A DNA stretch of 64,000 bases from Octadecabacter temperatus (GTDB lineage: Bacteria > Pseudomonadota > Alphaproteobacteria > Rhodobacterales > Rhodobacteraceae): the NCBI RefSeq assembly GCF_001187845.1, contig NZ_CP012160.1, forward strand, positions 186,001-250,000. Direction: 5' to 3'. Positions 9,988 through 20,176 of this stretch are shown here, piece by piece. Numbering within the stretch: the stretch's first letter is position 1; every line of letters begins with the position of its first letter. A model generated the notes under the pieces. The model ran no database searches and was not told the origin of the DNA. It saw only the letters and a list, made by a program, of their open reading frames with translations. The position numbers and the translations under genes were made by a program.

Positions 9988-10316
9988 GCGCACGCCTTAC
10001 ATCAGATGTTTGGGTCTCCGCCTATCTGACGCGATTGCGGCTTGTTGAAATTCCTGTGTTTGTGACCCGAAAGGGCGACGCAACGGCTGGATCGGTTCTG
10101 GTCAAACTCAATACATTGGACGGCCAAGCAAAAGCGTTTCAACGCCAGTTTGATCTGATGTCAGGTGAGCGTGAATGGGTGGTTCTGGCCGAAGGTGCTG
10201 AAGAAGACGTCGATGCCTCGCTCAACAAGCAGGCCAGCTTTGATCCTGATCTTTGGGTGCTTGAGGTTGAGGACAAACAGGGCCGCCATTTGCTTGATGA
10301 TCCGTCCTTGGCATAG
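9984..10316 (+). CDS. DUF1491-family protein
   Basis: 110 residues, soluble, no signal peptide. Pattern [19 protein letters not shown], then GSVLVKLNTLDG and a C-terminal DPDLWVLEVED matches DUF1491, a small alphaproteobacterial family of unknown function often found between era and recO. ATG overlaps the era stop by four bases. Probably cotranscribed with the RNA-processing and repair genes around it. Confidence 0.78.
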   Translation: MSARLTSDVWVSAYLTRLRLVEIPVFVTRKGDATAGSVLVKLNTLDGQAKAFQRQFDLMSGEREWVVLAEGAEEDVDASLNKQASFDPDLWVLEVEDKQGRHLLDDPSLA

Positions 10317-10325
10317 GGTGGCGCC

Positions 10326-11054
10326 ATGATTGAATGGCGCGATGAAGGGGCTTTGTTGAAGGTCCGCAAACACGGCGAAAACTCCGCAATTATTGAGGTG
10401 TTCACACCTGATCGTGGGCTCACGGCGGGCATTGTTCGCGGTGGCACCAGCCGTAAGATCGCACCCATGCTGCAACCCGGTGCGCAGCTTTCCGTGTCAT
10501 GGAAGGCGCGGCTTGAGGACCACTTGGGCAGCTTCACCGTAGAACCCGTACGCAGCCGCGCTGCGCAGGTGATGCAAGATCGCCTCGCGCTGGCAGGGTT
10601 GAATGCTGTGACGGGAATACTGTCGTTCGTCTTGCCGGATCGCGAAAAGCACGCACCGCTTTACGCTCGCACAATTGCATTACTTGATCTGCTCGGTCAG
10701 AACGACGTTTGGCCGCTTGCTTACCTGCAATGGGAAGTCGCCCTGCTTGAAGAAATGGGGTTCGGCATGGACCTATCCGCCTGCGCGGTGTCCGGCCTGA
10801 ACGATGACTTGTTTTACGTCTCACCGCGCACGGGGCGCGCGGTGTCGCGTTTGGCGGCAGGGGATTGGGCGGACAGACTTTTGCCGCTTCCGCATGTGTT
10901 GTTGGGTAAAGGCGACGCCGACATCGGCGAGATTGTCAGGGCGTTGCGCACCACGGGGCATTTCCTGAACAACCACCTCGCCAGATCACTGGGGGACCGT
11001 CAAATCCCAGAAGCACGTCAGCGCCTAATTGACACGATGAAACGCCTCGCTTAA
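10326..11054 (+). CDS. recO: RecO, DNA repair protein
   Basis: 242 residues. RecO loads RecA onto SSB-coated single-stranded DNA in the RecFOR pathway. The N-terminal OB fold is visible ([20 protein letters not shown], then [10 protein letters not shown]), followed by a helical region with [18 protein letters not shown] typical of RecO. It closes the era operon; its last four bases overlap the end of the convergent META-domain gene. Confidence 0.94.
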   Translation: MIEWRDEGALLKVRKHGENSAIIEVFTPDRGLTAGIVRGGTSRKIAPMLQPGAQLSVSWKARLEDHLGSFTVEPVRSRAAQVMQDRLALAGLNAVTGILSFVLPDREKHAPLYARTIALLDLLGQNDVWPLAYLQWEVALLEEMGFGMDLSACAVSGLNDDLFYVSPRTGRAVSRLAAGDWADRLLPLPHVLLGKGDADIGEIVRALRTTGHFLNNHLARSLGDRQIPEARQRLIDTMKRLA

Positions 11055-11443
11055 CGCGCCACGAATACCATTTCGCGGCCATCAGTGTTGGATAAGATTA
11101 ACGTGTCACCGGACGCTTCAGCCAACATCATTTCTTCAAGTGCTGCGAAGAAGACAGTTTCTGCGGAAAGGTTTTCACATGCCATGCGTGTCGCACCTAT
11201 GCCGTCTAACCCAAACCAAGGGTAGGGTGCTGTCTGTTCTGCAAAGTACCGATTGCATGGCGCTTGCCCTTCGACCTTTCCTGCTTCGGGAAAGCTAATC
11301 GTCGCGATCGCGTTGAAGGGAACACCATCAATTTCGACCAAATGGTATTCGGCGGTTGGCTCGACAAATCCTGAAATGCTCTCATCTGGGAAACAGGCGG
11401 AGACAAAGAAAACGGGCAGCAAGGCGGCGAAAAATCTAAACAT
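11051..11443 (-). CDS. META/HslJ-domain lipoprotein
   Basis: 130 residues. The N-terminus [18 protein letters not shown] has a lipobox-like VSAC, suggesting an outer- or inner-membrane lipoprotein. The remainder shows the META (HslJ) pattern with APCNRYFA and ATRMACENL, the two Cys-containing motifs of the family. An upstream GTG at 11464 would add seven residues ahead of the signal; ATG at 11443 is preferred. Related proteins have been linked to heat shock and antibiotic tolerance, but a role here is speculative. Confidence 0.75.
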   Translation of the reverse strand: MFRFFAALLPVFFVSACFPDESISGFVEPTAEYHLVEIDGVPFNAIATISFPEAGKVEGQAPCNRYFAEQTAPYPWFGLDGIGATRMACENLSAETVFFAALEEMMLAEASGDTLILSNTDGREMVFVAR

Positions 11444-11539
11444 GCCCTGTATATAATTCCTCACATTGCCCGTAAAAAGGGGAGAAACTTTACGGATGCA
11501 TCCGGACGTGGTTTTCTACACCTATATTTGGAGAACCTT

Positions 11540-12136
11540 ATGATCGTTGAATTTGCATTAAGCCTGTCCCTTTCTCTGCCTGTTGCTGGCCCGACTGTTA
11601 CGCTGGTGGAATTTACTGAACCAGTTCAGCAGGTTATCACCTATCCACCAGATGCCGTTCTAAACCAGCTATCCGGTTTGACCCTTCCAGACGGGACTAT
11701 TCAGGCGTTTGAAGACGGCTTTCTCGTCGAGGACACATTTTTTGGCGCATTCGCGATTACCAAAGATTTTGGCTATGGCTATGTGACGGGCTCCAACTCG
11801 ATTGAGGCTGCGCGAGAGGTCGCCATTCAGGAGTGCTTGAAACAAGGGCCAGTCTGCATGATCTACGCTGAGTTGCTGCCAAATGGGTACGTTCCACTTG
11901 CGCAAGGTCAAGTCGCTCTCTCACCTGAAGCGGCAAATCACTTCAATAACCCGAACCCAGATTGGGGCAATTACCGCGCAATGGCGATCAGCGAAGACGG
12001 TGCTTATTCGGTGGTGTGGAACTACGGCTCGCCGCGCGAAGCGTCAGAGGCAGCCTTAAGCGACTGCACGGGATACAGGGTCGATGACCTCCCGAACTTA
12101 CGTGACATGCCATGCGTTTTGATCCCGTTCAAATAG
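11540..12136 (+). CDS. Secreted DUF4189-like protein
   Basis: 198 residues from the ATG at 11540, which has GGAG six bases upstream. A short hydrophobic N-terminus (VEFALSLSLSLPVAG) looks like a signal peptide. Two copies of a repeat-like motif are visible: GAFAITKDFGYGYVTGSNSIEAAREVAIQEC and, near the C-terminus, YRAMAISEDGAYSVVWNYG followed by EASEAALSDC, which resembles DUF4189. Paired cysteines suggest periplasmic disulfides. Function unknown. Confidence 0.65.
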   Translation: MIVEFALSLSLSLPVAGPTVTLVEFTEPVQQVITYPPDAVLNQLSGLTLPDGTIQAFEDGFLVEDTFFGAFAITKDFGYGYVTGSNSIEAAREVAIQECLKQGPVCMIYAELLPNGYVPLAQGQVALSPEAANHFNNPNPDWGNYRAMAISEDGAYSVVWNYGSPREASEAALSDCTGYRVDDLPNLRDMPCVLIPFK

Positions 12137-12143
12137 GACGGTT

Positions 12144-12172
12144 GGGGCCGAGCGATCACGCCGCTCGGCCCC
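12144..12172. terminator. Bidirectional terminator hairpin
   Basis: GGGGCCGAGCG and CGCTCGGCCCC form a perfect 11-bp stem with a 7-base loop between two convergent genes. T-runs are weak on both sides, so it may act as a barrier more than as a classical intrinsic terminator. Confidence 0.6.
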
Positions 12173-12178
12173 ACTACT

Positions 12179-13849
12179 TTACAGAATGCGTCGCGCAATA
12201 ACCTGCGCTTGAATTTCGCCAGCACCTTCAAAGATGTTCAAGATACGCGCGTCACACAGGATACGGCTGACTTTGTATTCGAGCGCAAATCCATTGCCGC
12301 CGTGGATCTGCAATGCGTTGTCCGCAGCGGCCCATGCGACACGTGCACCAAGCAGCTTCGCCATGCCCGCCTCAACGTCACAACGACGGCCTTCATCTTT
12401 CTCAAAGGCACTGAAATACGTCAGCTGACGGGCAACCATGATCTCAACCGCCATCATCGCCAGCTTGTTGGCTACACGTGGAAATTCGATCAACGACTTG
12501 CCGAACTGTTTGCGATCTTGGGCGTATTGCATGCCAACGTCCAGCGCTGAGCAGGCAACACCAATTGCGCGCGCGGCGGTTTGGATGCGTGCAGACTCAA
12601 ATGTCTCCATCAGTTGTTTGAAACCTTTGCCCTCTTCGCCGCCAAGCAGGTTTTCACCCTTTACCTTGAAACCATCAAACGCCAGTTCGTATTCCTTCAT
12701 GCCACGGTATCCGAGAACTTCAATCTCGCCACCTGTCATTCCCTCGGTCGGGAACGGGTTGGCATCGTCGCCTGGTGTCTTTTCGGCCAAGAACATTGAC
12801 AGGCCTTTGTAGTTCGACGTGTCAGGGTCCGTGCGGGCCAGTAATGTCATCACATGGGTGCGGCTTGCATGGGTGATCCATGTCTTGTTGCCGGTGACGG
12901 TGTAGTCGTCACCATCCTTAACAGCGCGGGTGCGCAGGCTACCAAGGTCAGAGCCAGTATTCGGTTCTGTGAACACGGCTGTTGGCAACTTTTCAGCACT
13001 CGCCAAAGCAGGAAGCCACTTTTGTTTCTGCTCTTCGGTGCCGCCCGCGATGATCAGTTCCGCTGCAATCTCAGAACGTGTCCCAAGCGAGCCAACACCG
13101 ATATAGCCGCGCGACAGTTCTTCGGAGACCACGCACATGGATGCCTTCGAAAGACCAAAGCCACCGTACTCTTCAGGGATCGTCAGACCGAACACACCCA
13201 TTTCGGCCAACTCGTCGATCACCTCCATTGGGATCAGTTCGTCCTTTAGGTGCCATTCGTGGGCAAACGGCTCGACCTTCTCAATCGCATAGCGGCGGAA
13301 CTGGTCGCGGATCATTTCAAGCTCTTCATCAAGGCCAGTCGTGCCGACAGACACCTCAGCGCTACGTTCTTGCATCAACGCAACAAGACGCAAACGCGCA
13401 GCTTGTGTGTTGCCGCCTTGTGTCAGGGTTTGAACCGCAGGGACCATCATCTCACGCATCTGATCTTGCGTCAGGCCGATGTCTTGCAGGCGCAAAATCT
13501 CACCTTGGTTCATCGGGATGCCGCCGTAAATCTGCCAGAGGTATTCCCCGAACGCGATCTGGTGGATCAGCTGGTCAACTTCGCCAAACTTGCCGTCGGC
13601 CTGCAGCTTTTCCGCCCAAGTTTGCATTTGCGCCAGAGCTTCGACATAGGTCGCAAGCCATGCCAACCCGTGGGCGGCGGTTTGCTCGGCCTCGACCAAT
13701 GCACCAGATGCGCGGCCATCAACCATCACCTTTTCACGAACACAGTCCTTCGCGGTTTCGAGCAATGCCCGCAATGGCGCGATTGTCTCTGCAGTTGCTG
13801 AAAGCAGGTCAGCGAGGATTAGCTTTTGGCCTTGGTCGTCACGAGGCAT
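12179..13849 (-). CDS. mcd: Acyl-CoA dehydrogenase, probable (2S)-methylsuccinyl-CoA dehydrogenase
   Basis: 556 residues: a normal C-terminal acyl-CoA dehydrogenase (about 170-556) with FAD-binding FTEPNTGSDLG, the KTWITHA strand and NIFEGAGEIQ, in which Glu541 occupies the usual catalytic-base position, plus an extra N-terminal helical domain of about 170 residues (GLAWLATYVEAL, IHQIAFGEYLWQIYGG). That extension and length fit Mcd of the ethylmalonyl-CoA pathway, which oxidises methylsuccinyl-CoA to mesaconyl-C1-CoA. AGGAG precedes the ATG. Electrons would go to EtfAB, encoded at 24.6-26.3 kb. A long-chain or other acyl-CoA dehydrogenase is the alternative. Confidence 0.8.
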   Translation of the reverse strand: MPRDDQGQKLILADLLSATAETIAPLRALLETAKDCVREKVMVDGRASGALVEAEQTAAHGLAWLATYVEALAQMQTWAEKLQADGKFGEVDQLIHQIAFGEYLWQIYGGIPMNQGEILRLQDIGLTQDQMREMMVPAVQTLTQGGNTQAARLRLVALMQERSAEVSVGTTGLDEELEMIRDQFRRYAIEKVEPFAHEWHLKDELIPMEVIDELAEMGVFGLTIPEEYGGFGLSKASMCVVSEELSRGYIGVGSLGTRSEIAAELIIAGGTEEQKQKWLPALASAEKLPTAVFTEPNTGSDLGSLRTRAVKDGDDYTVTGNKTWITHASRTHVMTLLARTDPDTSNYKGLSMFLAEKTPGDDANPFPTEGMTGGEIEVLGYRGMKEYELAFDGFKVKGENLLGGEEGKGFKQLMETFESARIQTAARAIGVACSALDVGMQYAQDRKQFGKSLIEFPRVANKLAMMAVEIMVARQLTYFSAFEKDEGRRCDVEAGMAKLLGARVAWAAADNALQIHGGNGFALEYKVSRILCDARILNIFEGAGEIQAQVIARRIL

Positions 13850-13986
13850 GGTCGACTCCTTTAGTTTGCAGATGCAGCAATATAGTTTTCGCAGTTGCAG
13901 CGCAATAATAATTCACCAGAAACTTACCCTACGAACGAAAAGAACTCGATCGTTTTGCCCGTGCGAGCCCTCTTAGCAAGGTATAT

Positions 13987-14763
13987 GTGGTGAGTATGGA
14001 ACAACTCTTTGGATTTGAAAGCCTTAGTACATTGGTATTTGTACTGTCCGTAGCCCTTTGTGCAGGGCTGGTGAAGGGTATCGTTGGCTTTGCTATGCCG
14101 ATGATTCTGATTTCGGGAATGACGCTCGTTTTGCCGCCTGAAACTGCACTGGCAGCATTGATCTTACCAACGCTCATAACAAACGTCTGGCAGTCCCTAC
14201 GCCAAGGCGTGCAGAGCGCTCTGCAAACCATTCGTGAGTTCAGAGTTTTCTTGCTGTGCGGCTTGGTGTTTTTGGTCGCCAGCGCGCAATTTGTGCGACT
14301 GCTCGAACCACAGATCCTTTACGGTTTCATCGGTATCTTGGTGACCGTTTTCACTGCAACGCAGCTGTTGGGGTTACGCCCTAAGTCATTCAAAAAATCG
14401 ACACGCGTTGAATTGGCAGCAGGGGCGCTTGCTGGATTTACGGGTGGTTTGTCAGGTGTATGGGGACCGCCGACGGTCGCCTACTTGACCGCGATCGACA
14501 CCAATAAACAGGAACAAATACGGGCTCAGGGCGTGATCTACGGCCTTGGGGCAATCGCGCTTGCAGGTGCGCATATTCAAACCGGGGTGCTTCGTGCAGA
14601 AACCCTGCCGCTTACATTGGCGATACTGCCGTGCGCGTTGCTTGGCGTATGGCTCGGCTTCAAACTACAGGACCGGATCGCGCAACAGACCTTCCGCACG
14701 GTGACCTTGGTGGTACTTGCAATCGCAGGGCTAAACTTGTTGCGACGTGCGATACTCGGTTAA
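13987..14763 (+). CDS. TSUP-family (TauE/SafE) membrane permease
   Basis: 258 residues with about eight membrane segments. The first repeat contains LVKGIVGFAMPMI and the second AGFTGGLSGVWGPPTVAYL, which are the paired motifs of the TSUP family, linked to export of sulfite, sulfoacetate or related anions. The start is uncertain: GTG 13987, GTG 13990 and ATG 13996 are all in frame, with AAGG at 13978-13981. Its stop overlaps the convergent DUF3859 gene. Substrate not inferable. Confidence 0.82.
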   Translation: MVSMEQLFGFESLSTLVFVLSVALCAGLVKGIVGFAMPMILISGMTLVLPPETALAALILPTLITNVWQSLRQGVQSALQTIREFRVFLLCGLVFLVASAQFVRLLEPQILYGFIGILVTVFTATQLLGLRPKSFKKSTRVELAAGALAGFTGGLSGVWGPPTVAYLTAIDTNKQEQIRAQGVIYGLGAIALAGAHIQTGVLRAETLPLTLAILPCALLGVWLGFKLQDRIAQQTFRTVTLVVLAIAGLNLLRRAILG

Positions 14764-15311
14764 CTTAGCAAGTCGAGATAACCGCATACGCCAGCCAGTT
14801 CAGGAAGCGCGCTGGGTGGTACGACCGTAAACGTCGTCTCATACAACGTAACGGCGCCATATGTGGCCGTCATTGTCCATTCGCCCAAAGCAAGTTCATA
14901 GGGATAGTCGAACTGGTAGAACGTGATATTTGGATCATCACGAGAGCCAACAACAGTCGTAAAGCTTTGCTGTGTGGTGCCGCTGTCATCCAATGGGGGG
15001 TGTGTGACGGTCATCAGAACACCGTCCTGCCCAATGGCCGAAGCAAGACCTGAGCGAACACCAAACCCAATCCCCAATACACCCGGAACAAGGCGGTTAG
15101 TGCTCACAAATTGTGGGGCATCTTCGACGACGTATGTGGTTCCAGCCAGGGTATCGGGCGCCAGCCGAACGGTTCCACCCTCTTGAGCGCACAGGACCCC
15201 CGCTTCAAAAAGCCCAAGCATTGGAGAAACGAAGTCGTCCTCAGCAGCGGATGCGCAAACGCCCCAAGCAATGCTCAGGGCGCTTACAATAAATGTAGAT
15301 TGCATTTTCAT
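14760..15311 (-). CDS. Secreted DUF3859-like protein
   Basis: 183 residues with a signal peptide (MKMQSTFIVSALSIAWGVCASAA). The mature part has the sequence GVLGIGFGVRSGL, then TVTHPPLDD and a C-terminal Ig-like strand pattern (GEWTMTATYGAVTLYETTFTVV), which fits DUF3859. Three cysteines. It starts ten bases after the pckA stop in the same direction and may be cotranscribed with it. Function unknown. Confidence 0.6.
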   Translation of the reverse strand: MKMQSTFIVSALSIAWGVCASAAEDDFVSPMLGLFEAGVLCAQEGGTVRLAPDTLAGTTYVVEDAPQFVSTNRLVPGVLGIGFGVRSGLASAIGQDGVLMTVTHPPLDDSGTTQQSFTTVVGSRDDPNITFYQFDYPYELALGEWTMTATYGAVTLYETTFTVVPPSALPELAGVCGYLDLLS

Positions 15312-15320
15312 GCAGTCAGA

Positions 15321-16919
15321 TTAGCCGATTGCAGCAGCTTTGACATCCTCATCAATGAACGGAAGGTACTGTTCAAAGTTATCTGCAAACATATCAACAA
15401 GCTTTGACGCCTGTGCGTCATACGCAGCGCTATCCGCCCATGTGTCGCGTGGGTTCAGAAGAACGTCATCCACACCGAGGCAAGCCACAGGCACATCAAA
15501 ACCGAAGTTCGCATCCTTGCGGAATTGGCCTTCGACCAAAGTCCCGTTCAGCGCAGACGTCAGCAAAGCACGTGTCGCTTTGATCGGCATACGGTTGCCC
15601 GTGCCGTAAGCACCACCCGTCCAGCCGGTATTCACCAGCCAGCATGTTGCGCCATGCGTCGCTATCTTGGAGCGCAGCAAGTTGCCGTAGACCTCAGGAC
15701 GGCGCGGCATGAACGGCGCACCGAAACAGGTTGAAAACGTCGGCTCAGGCTCGGTAACACCGCGCTCAGTACCTGCAACCTTGGACGTGAAACCGCTCAG
15801 GAAGTGGTACATTGCCTGCGCTGGGCTAAGACGCGCAATCGGAGGAAGGACACCAAAGGCATCACACGTCAGCATGATGATATTCTTAGGGTGACCACCA
15901 AGCGCTGTTTCAGACGCGTTGGAGATGTAATTCAGCGGGTATGCACAACGCATGTTCGCTGTCAGACTGTCGTCTTCAAAGTCGAGCTCCAGCGTTTCTG
16001 GATCGAACACCATGTTTTCGATCACAGTGCCGCTCATCTCAGTTGTCGCGTAGATTTCAGGCTCGGCTTCAGGGTTCAGACCGATGGTTTTAGCGTAACA
16101 GCCGCCCTCAAAGTTGAAGATACCGCGATCTGACCAACCATGCTCATCGTCGCCGATCAATGTGCGGTTCGGGTCAGCGGACAGTGTTGTTTTGCCGGTG
16201 CCGGACAGGCCAAAGAACACAGCGCTGTCGACAGGGTTGTCTTTGGCGTGGTTGGCCGAACAGTGCATCGGCATGATGTCTTTTTCAGGCAGCAAGTAGT
16301 TCAGCAGCGTGAAAATCGATTTCTTGTTCTCGCCTGCGTACTCGGTGCCTGCGATCAGGATTATTTTGCGGTCGAAGTTCATCGTGATGACCGTTTCAGA
16401 ACGGCATCCGTGACGTGCTGGGTCCGCAAGGAAACTTGGGCAGTTGATGACCGTCCAATCCGGCGTGAAGCCAGGAAGCTCGGACGCCTCAGGGCGACGC
16501 ATCAAGTGACGGATGAACAGACCGTGCCACGCCATTTCAGTGACGAAGCGAACGTCCAAGCGGTGCGCTGGGTCAGCGCCACCAAACAAATCTTGCACGA
16601 AGTAGTCTTTGCCACCCATGTGCGCGATCATGTCGTCATAAAGCTGGTCAAACGCAGCAGGTTCCATCGCAGCGTTGTTTTCCCACCAGATGGTGTGTTC
16701 AGTCGTTGCGCTGCGAACAACGTGTTTGTCCTTTGGTGAACGACCCGTGAACTTCCCCGTTGTCACGAGAAACGCGCCGCCTTTACCAAGCTGGCCTTCG
16801 TCACGCTTCAACGCTTCGGCAATCAGGTCGTCTTCGGAGTAGTTATAATAGACCTGACCCAACCCGTTGATGCCTTGATCAGGCAGCTTCATGGATGGGT
16901 TGACCGTGCCGTGGTCCAT
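15321..16919 (-). CDS. pckA: PckA, phosphoenolpyruvate carboxykinase (ATP)
   Basis: 532 residues. Converts oxaloacetate and ATP to PEP, CO2 and ADP, the entry step of gluconeogenesis. Motifs: GRSPKDK at 59-65, the P-loop GLSGTGKTT at 237-245 and metal-binding DDEHGW at 258-262, plus a C-terminal [18 protein letters not shown] at 16919 with AGGAGAG upstream; an earlier start at 16973 would add 18 unlikely residues. It is divergent from chvI, an arrangement seen across alphaproteobacteria. Confidence 0.98.
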   Translation of the reverse strand: MDHGTVNPSMKLPDQGINGLGQVYYNYSEDDLIAEALKRDEGQLGKGGAFLVTTGKFTGRSPKDKHVVRSATTEHTIWWENNAAMEPAAFDQLYDDMIAHMGGKDYFVQDLFGGADPAHRLDVRFVTEMAWHGLFIRHLMRRPEASELPGFTPDWTVINCPSFLADPARHGCRSETVITMNFDRKIILIAGTEYAGENKKSIFTLLNYLLPEKDIMPMHCSANHAKDNPVDSAVFFGLSGTGKTTLSADPNRTLIGDDEHGWSDRGIFNFEGGCYAKTIGLNPEAEPEIYATTEMSGTVIENMVFDPETLELDFEDDSLTANMRCAYPLNYISNASETALGGHPKNIIMLTCDAFGVLPPIARLSPAQAMYHFLSGFTSKVAGTERGVTEPEPTFSTCFGAPFMPRRPEVYGNLLRSKIATHGATCWLVNTGWTGGAYGTGNRMPIKATRALLTSALNGTLVEGQFRKDANFGFDVPVACLGVDDVLLNPRDTWADSAAYDAQASKLVDMFADNFEQYLPFIDEDVKAAAIG

Positions 16920-17239
16920 AGTCTCTCTCCTAAGATTGTTGGGGCAAAATGCCTTACAATCCTGACCTAACATGACGGTTTCACACGTGAACAGGCGCCT
17001 TTGTCACAGTTAGCGCAACCAAATCAACGTTAGCGCCATCATCGCGGTTCATCGCCGACCGAGATGCGCTCCAAACACCATAAGTGAGACATTTTAGTCA
17101 TTGGTTACTCTTTTTAAGGGTACAAAGAGGTGAAGTTTGACGGCCTTTTTCAGTTTTGGATTGATTCGCTTGGGCTAAGTGGGGCAAAACTAAGAAAAAA
17201 CAGGCAATTAAAAACACGAGCAGTTAGAGAGGCAGTCAC
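16920..17239. promoter_or_regulatory. pckA/chvI divergent regulatory region
   Basis: 320 bases without a gene, between divergently read pckA and chvI. It contains two direct copies of GTTAGCGC at 17009-17016 and 17029-17036, exactly 20 bases apart (about two helical turns), each resembling half of a palindromic LacI-type operator. AT-rich stretches at 17090-17125 and 17185-17215 may hold the chvI promoter. I see no ORF with a plausible start. Confidence 0.5.
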
Positions 17240-17941
17240 ATGTCACGAATCGCACTTGTCGATGACGATCGAAATATTCTCACTTCAGTACAGATCACCC
17301 TCGAAGCCGAAGGCTTTGACGTGGAAACTTATGCAGATGGCCAGCAGGCACTGGAAGCGTTCAATAAGCGTATGCCGGAACTTGCCGTTCTGGACATCAA
17401 GATGCCGCGTATGGACGGCATGGATTTGCTGCAGCGCCTTCGCCAGAAAACAACGATGCCAGTTATTTTCCTGACATCCAAAGATGATGAAATTGATGAA
17501 GTCCTAGGACTGCGCATGGGCGCGGACGACTACATCAAGAAGCCATTCAGCCAGCGCCTCTTGGTGGAACGTATCCGTGCGCTGTTGCGCCGTCAGGATG
17601 CGATTTCCGGCGAAGAGATTGAAGAGACAGAAGACAACAAAACCCTCGAACGCGGTGAGTTGACGATGGACCCACTGCGCCACGCTGTGAAATGGAAGGG
17701 CAACGATGTTTCCCTGACAGTCACCGAATTCTTGCTCTTGCAAGCATTGGCCCAGCGCCCTGGCTTTGTGAAGTCTCGCGATCAGTTGATGGACGTCGCG
17801 TATGACGATCAGGTCTACGTTGATGACCGCACAATTGACAGCCACATCAAACGTCTGCGCAAAAAGATGCGCACTGCGGATGATGAGTTTTCGGCAATCG
17901 AGACACTTTATGGTATCGGGTACCGGTACAACGAAGAGTAA
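17240..17941 (+). CDS. chvI: ChvI, two-component response regulator
   Basis: 233 residues, OmpR/PhoB type. Receiver domain with acidic pocket (DDD at 8-10), phosphoacceptor Asp52 in [10 protein letters not shown], Thr79/Ser80 region and Lys101 in KKPFS. The C-terminal winged-helix DNA-binding domain ends with [10 protein letters not shown]. It is paired with the sensor kinase 24 bases downstream and sits opposite pckA. In rhizobia ChvI responds to acidity and envelope stress and affects carbon metabolism; here the cue is inferred from family. Confidence 0.93.
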   Translation: MSRIALVDDDRNILTSVQITLEAEGFDVETYADGQQALEAFNKRMPELAVLDIKMPRMDGMDLLQRLRQKTTMPVIFLTSKDDEIDEVLGLRMGADDYIKKPFSQRLLVERIRALLRRQDAISGEEIEETEDNKTLERGELTMDPLRHAVKWKGNDVSLTVTEFLLLQALAQRPGFVKSRDQLMDVAYDDQVYVDDRTIDSHIKRLRKKMRTADDEFSAIETLYGIGYRYNEE

Positions 17942-17965
17942 AGACGGCCAACAGGTGAAACCTAA

Positions 17966-19705
17966 ATGACGGTTGCCCCCAAGATTGATGTTCGTGATCT
18001 AAAGTCCGTGCGTGATGCCGCGCACGGGACGGGTGGCGTTGTCTTGGGTGATGACTTCGTTGCGCCGCGAACCGAAGACTTCATGACCCAACGACGCAAA
18101 CGTCGCGGCGTTATTCATCTACGCAAATCCCCGCTGGCGCGGAAAATCATCATGTACAACTTGGTTGGCTTGATCGTGCTTGTAGCGGGCGTGCTTTACT
18201 TAAATCCAGCACGCGACAATCTCGCGTTTCAACGCGGCAGCGCATTGGTCAGCGAGGTAGAGCTGATTGCCGATGTGTTTGAAGCGCAGCTTCCCGTCAA
18301 TGCGCCCGTAAACTTAATGAGTGGTGATGGTGCTGACGCCCGGATAACGCTTCAGAATCTGGACCTTCGCGGTGGGGTGGATGTTTATCTGCTCGACCGT
18401 AGTGGTGCGCTCGTTGAACAATGGTCAGATCCGTCGCCAGGTAATACGCCAGTTCCCGGTCTTGAACTCGAAAGCCGTGGGATTTTTGTTACCTCCGCCT
18501 TGAGCAACTTTCTCACGAAAATGTCGCAACTCTTGGGACGACGCCCTAACGAAGAAGTCGAACTGGATCTGACTGAAGAACTCCAAAATGCCGTACCTCA
18601 AACCCTTGAGATCGGTACGTGGATCGAAACGCAAGTCGACCAAAGGGGGCGATCCTATTTCAAAGTGCTCACGCCTGTGGTGCAGCAAGGTGGCTCTCCG
18701 GTTGGTGTGATCGCCTTGGTTTCGGCGCCCGGTGAATTGGACGATCTAGTCAGCCGTGACCGTGAGCAACTGATACAGATGTTTGTAATCGGCATGCTCG
18801 TATCGATTGCTCTAAGCCTTGCCTTGGCCTCAACTATCGCCCACCCTCTATCAGACCTTGCGAAAGCCGTTGAGTTGGGTCGTGATCGCAACGCCCGCAA
18901 AATGTCGCCCCACAGTATTCATATTCCTGACCTGACCGGGCGACCCGATGAAATCGGCCGCTTGTCTGGTGCAATGCGCGGTATGGTGTCTGCGCTGTTC
19001 GAACGTATCGAGGGTAATGAGCAATTCGCAGCAGATGTGGCCCACGAGATCAAGAACCCTCTGGCATCATTGCGGTCTGCCGTCGGCACGCTGCGCAACG
19101 TTAAACGCGAAGACCATCGCCAACGAATGCTGGAAGTCATCGAGCATGACGTGCAGCGATTGGATCGTTTAGTTAGCGACATCTCGAATGCATCACGTTT
19201 GGATTCAGAACTGGTCAAAGAGGAAGAAGAGTCCTTCGATCTGATCAAGACACTTAGTCATTTGACCGAGTTCCTTGGCAATCAAGCCAAAGAGAAGAAG
19301 GTCGACTTTATATCCGATCTCCCCAAGACCCCGATACAGATCATGGGCCTAGAGGGGCGTTTGGCGCAGGTCTTCGTCAATCTTATCTCTAACGCGATCT
19401 CGTTTTGTGAAGACGGCGATGCGATCCGTGTTTGGGTTCGTAAACGCGAAAATCGGGTACTTGTTGTTGTCGAGGATACTGGACCGGGTATCCCTGACGG
19501 GGCGCTTCAAAAGGTGTTCCAACGCTTCTACTCGGAACGCCCTGAAATGCAATTTGGTGACAACTCTGGCCTTGGCCTTGCGATTTCCAAGCAAATCGTT
19601 GAAGCGCATGGCGGTGTGATTTGGGCCGAAAATATTCGCCCGACCGATGCTGACATCGGATCAGAGCCGCTTGGCGCACGCTTCGTGGTCGGCTTGCCCG
19701 TTTAG
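17966..19705 (+). CDS. chvG: ChvG, sensor histidine kinase
   Basis: 579 residues. Cytoplasmic N-terminus, membrane segment at about 61-80, periplasmic sensor domain 81-269, second membrane segment 270-291, HAMP about 292-350, then the H-box FAADVAHEIKNPL with phosphoacceptor His360. The ATPase domain has the N-box NLISNAISF, G1 VEDTGPGIP and G2 GLGLAIS. Partner of ChvI. Its TAG stop is followed at once by the ATG of the HPr kinase gene, so sensor and PTS kinase are tightly coupled. Confidence 0.93.
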   Translation: MTVAPKIDVRDLKSVRDAAHGTGGVVLGDDFVAPRTEDFMTQRRKRRGVIHLRKSPLARKIIMYNLVGLIVLVAGVLYLNPARDNLAFQRGSALVSEVELIADVFEAQLPVNAPVNLMSGDGADARITLQNLDLRGGVDVYLLDRSGALVEQWSDPSPGNTPVPGLELESRGIFVTSALSNFLTKMSQLLGRRPNEEVELDLTEELQNAVPQTLEIGTWIETQVDQRGRSYFKVLTPVVQQGGSPVGVIALVSAPGELDDLVSRDREQLIQMFVIGMLVSIALSLALASTIAHPLSDLAKAVELGRDRNARKMSPHSIHIPDLTGRPDEIGRLSGAMRGMVSALFERIEGNEQFAADVAHEIKNPLASLRSAVGTLRNVKREDHRQRMLEVIEHDVQRLDRLVSDISNASRLDSELVKEEEESFDLIKTLSHLTEFLGNQAKEKKVDFISDLPKTPIQIMGLEGRLAQVFVNLISNAISFCEDGDAIRVWVRKRENRVLVVVEDTGPGIPDGALQKVFQRFYSERPEMQFGDNSGLGLAISKQIVEAHGGVIWAENIRPTDADIGSEPLGARFVVGLPV

Positions 19706-20155
19706 ATGTTGTCGGAGTCGCCCAAGACTGGGTCGGATGGCCAGTTGCAACTCCATGCAAGCACAGTTGTCTTTAACAACAAAGCCGTCGCGATTTGCGG
19801 CCCGTCTGGGTCTGGTAAGTCCGCGCTCGCGCTGGAATTTTTGTCGCTCAACGCCACGCTTTTAGCCGATGACATCACGTGGCTGAGTGCAAGCCAACAA
19901 GGCCTAATCGCTAGCTGCCCTCCGGCCATATCTGGCCGGATTGAGGCCCGTGGTGTTGGCATAATGAACGCCGCTCCGTCGGGGCCTAAACCATTGCACT
20001 TGATCGTCGATCTAGGCATGCCCGAGGCGGATCGCATTCCCGATCCAAAGACGGTCATACTGCTTGGCCATGAAGTCGCGCTGCTTCACACCCCCGCGAT
20101 CAAGCATTTTGCCCATGCCATCGCGCATTATATGGTGCATGGTCTAGCGACCTAA
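19706..20155 (+). CDS. hprK: HprK, short HPr kinase/phosphorylase
   Basis: 149 residues, only the C-terminal catalytic domain of the Gram-positive enzyme (about 310 residues), as is usual in alphaproteobacteria. The P-loop CGPSGSGKSAL is at 31-41, with LADDITWLS after it in the position of the HPr-kinase acidic motif. It would phosphorylate HPr (21491-21760) on a serine in an ATP-dependent way. ATG begins directly after the chvG stop. Confidence 0.88.
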   Translation: MLSESPKTGSDGQLQLHASTVVFNNKAVAICGPSGSGKSALALEFLSLNATLLADDITWLSASQQGLIASCPPAISGRIEARGVGIMNAAPSGPKPLHLIVDLGMPEADRIPDPKTVILLGHEVALLHTPAIKHFAHAIAHYMVHGLAT

Positions 20156-20176
20156 TCCGCGCAACTGGAGAAACAT

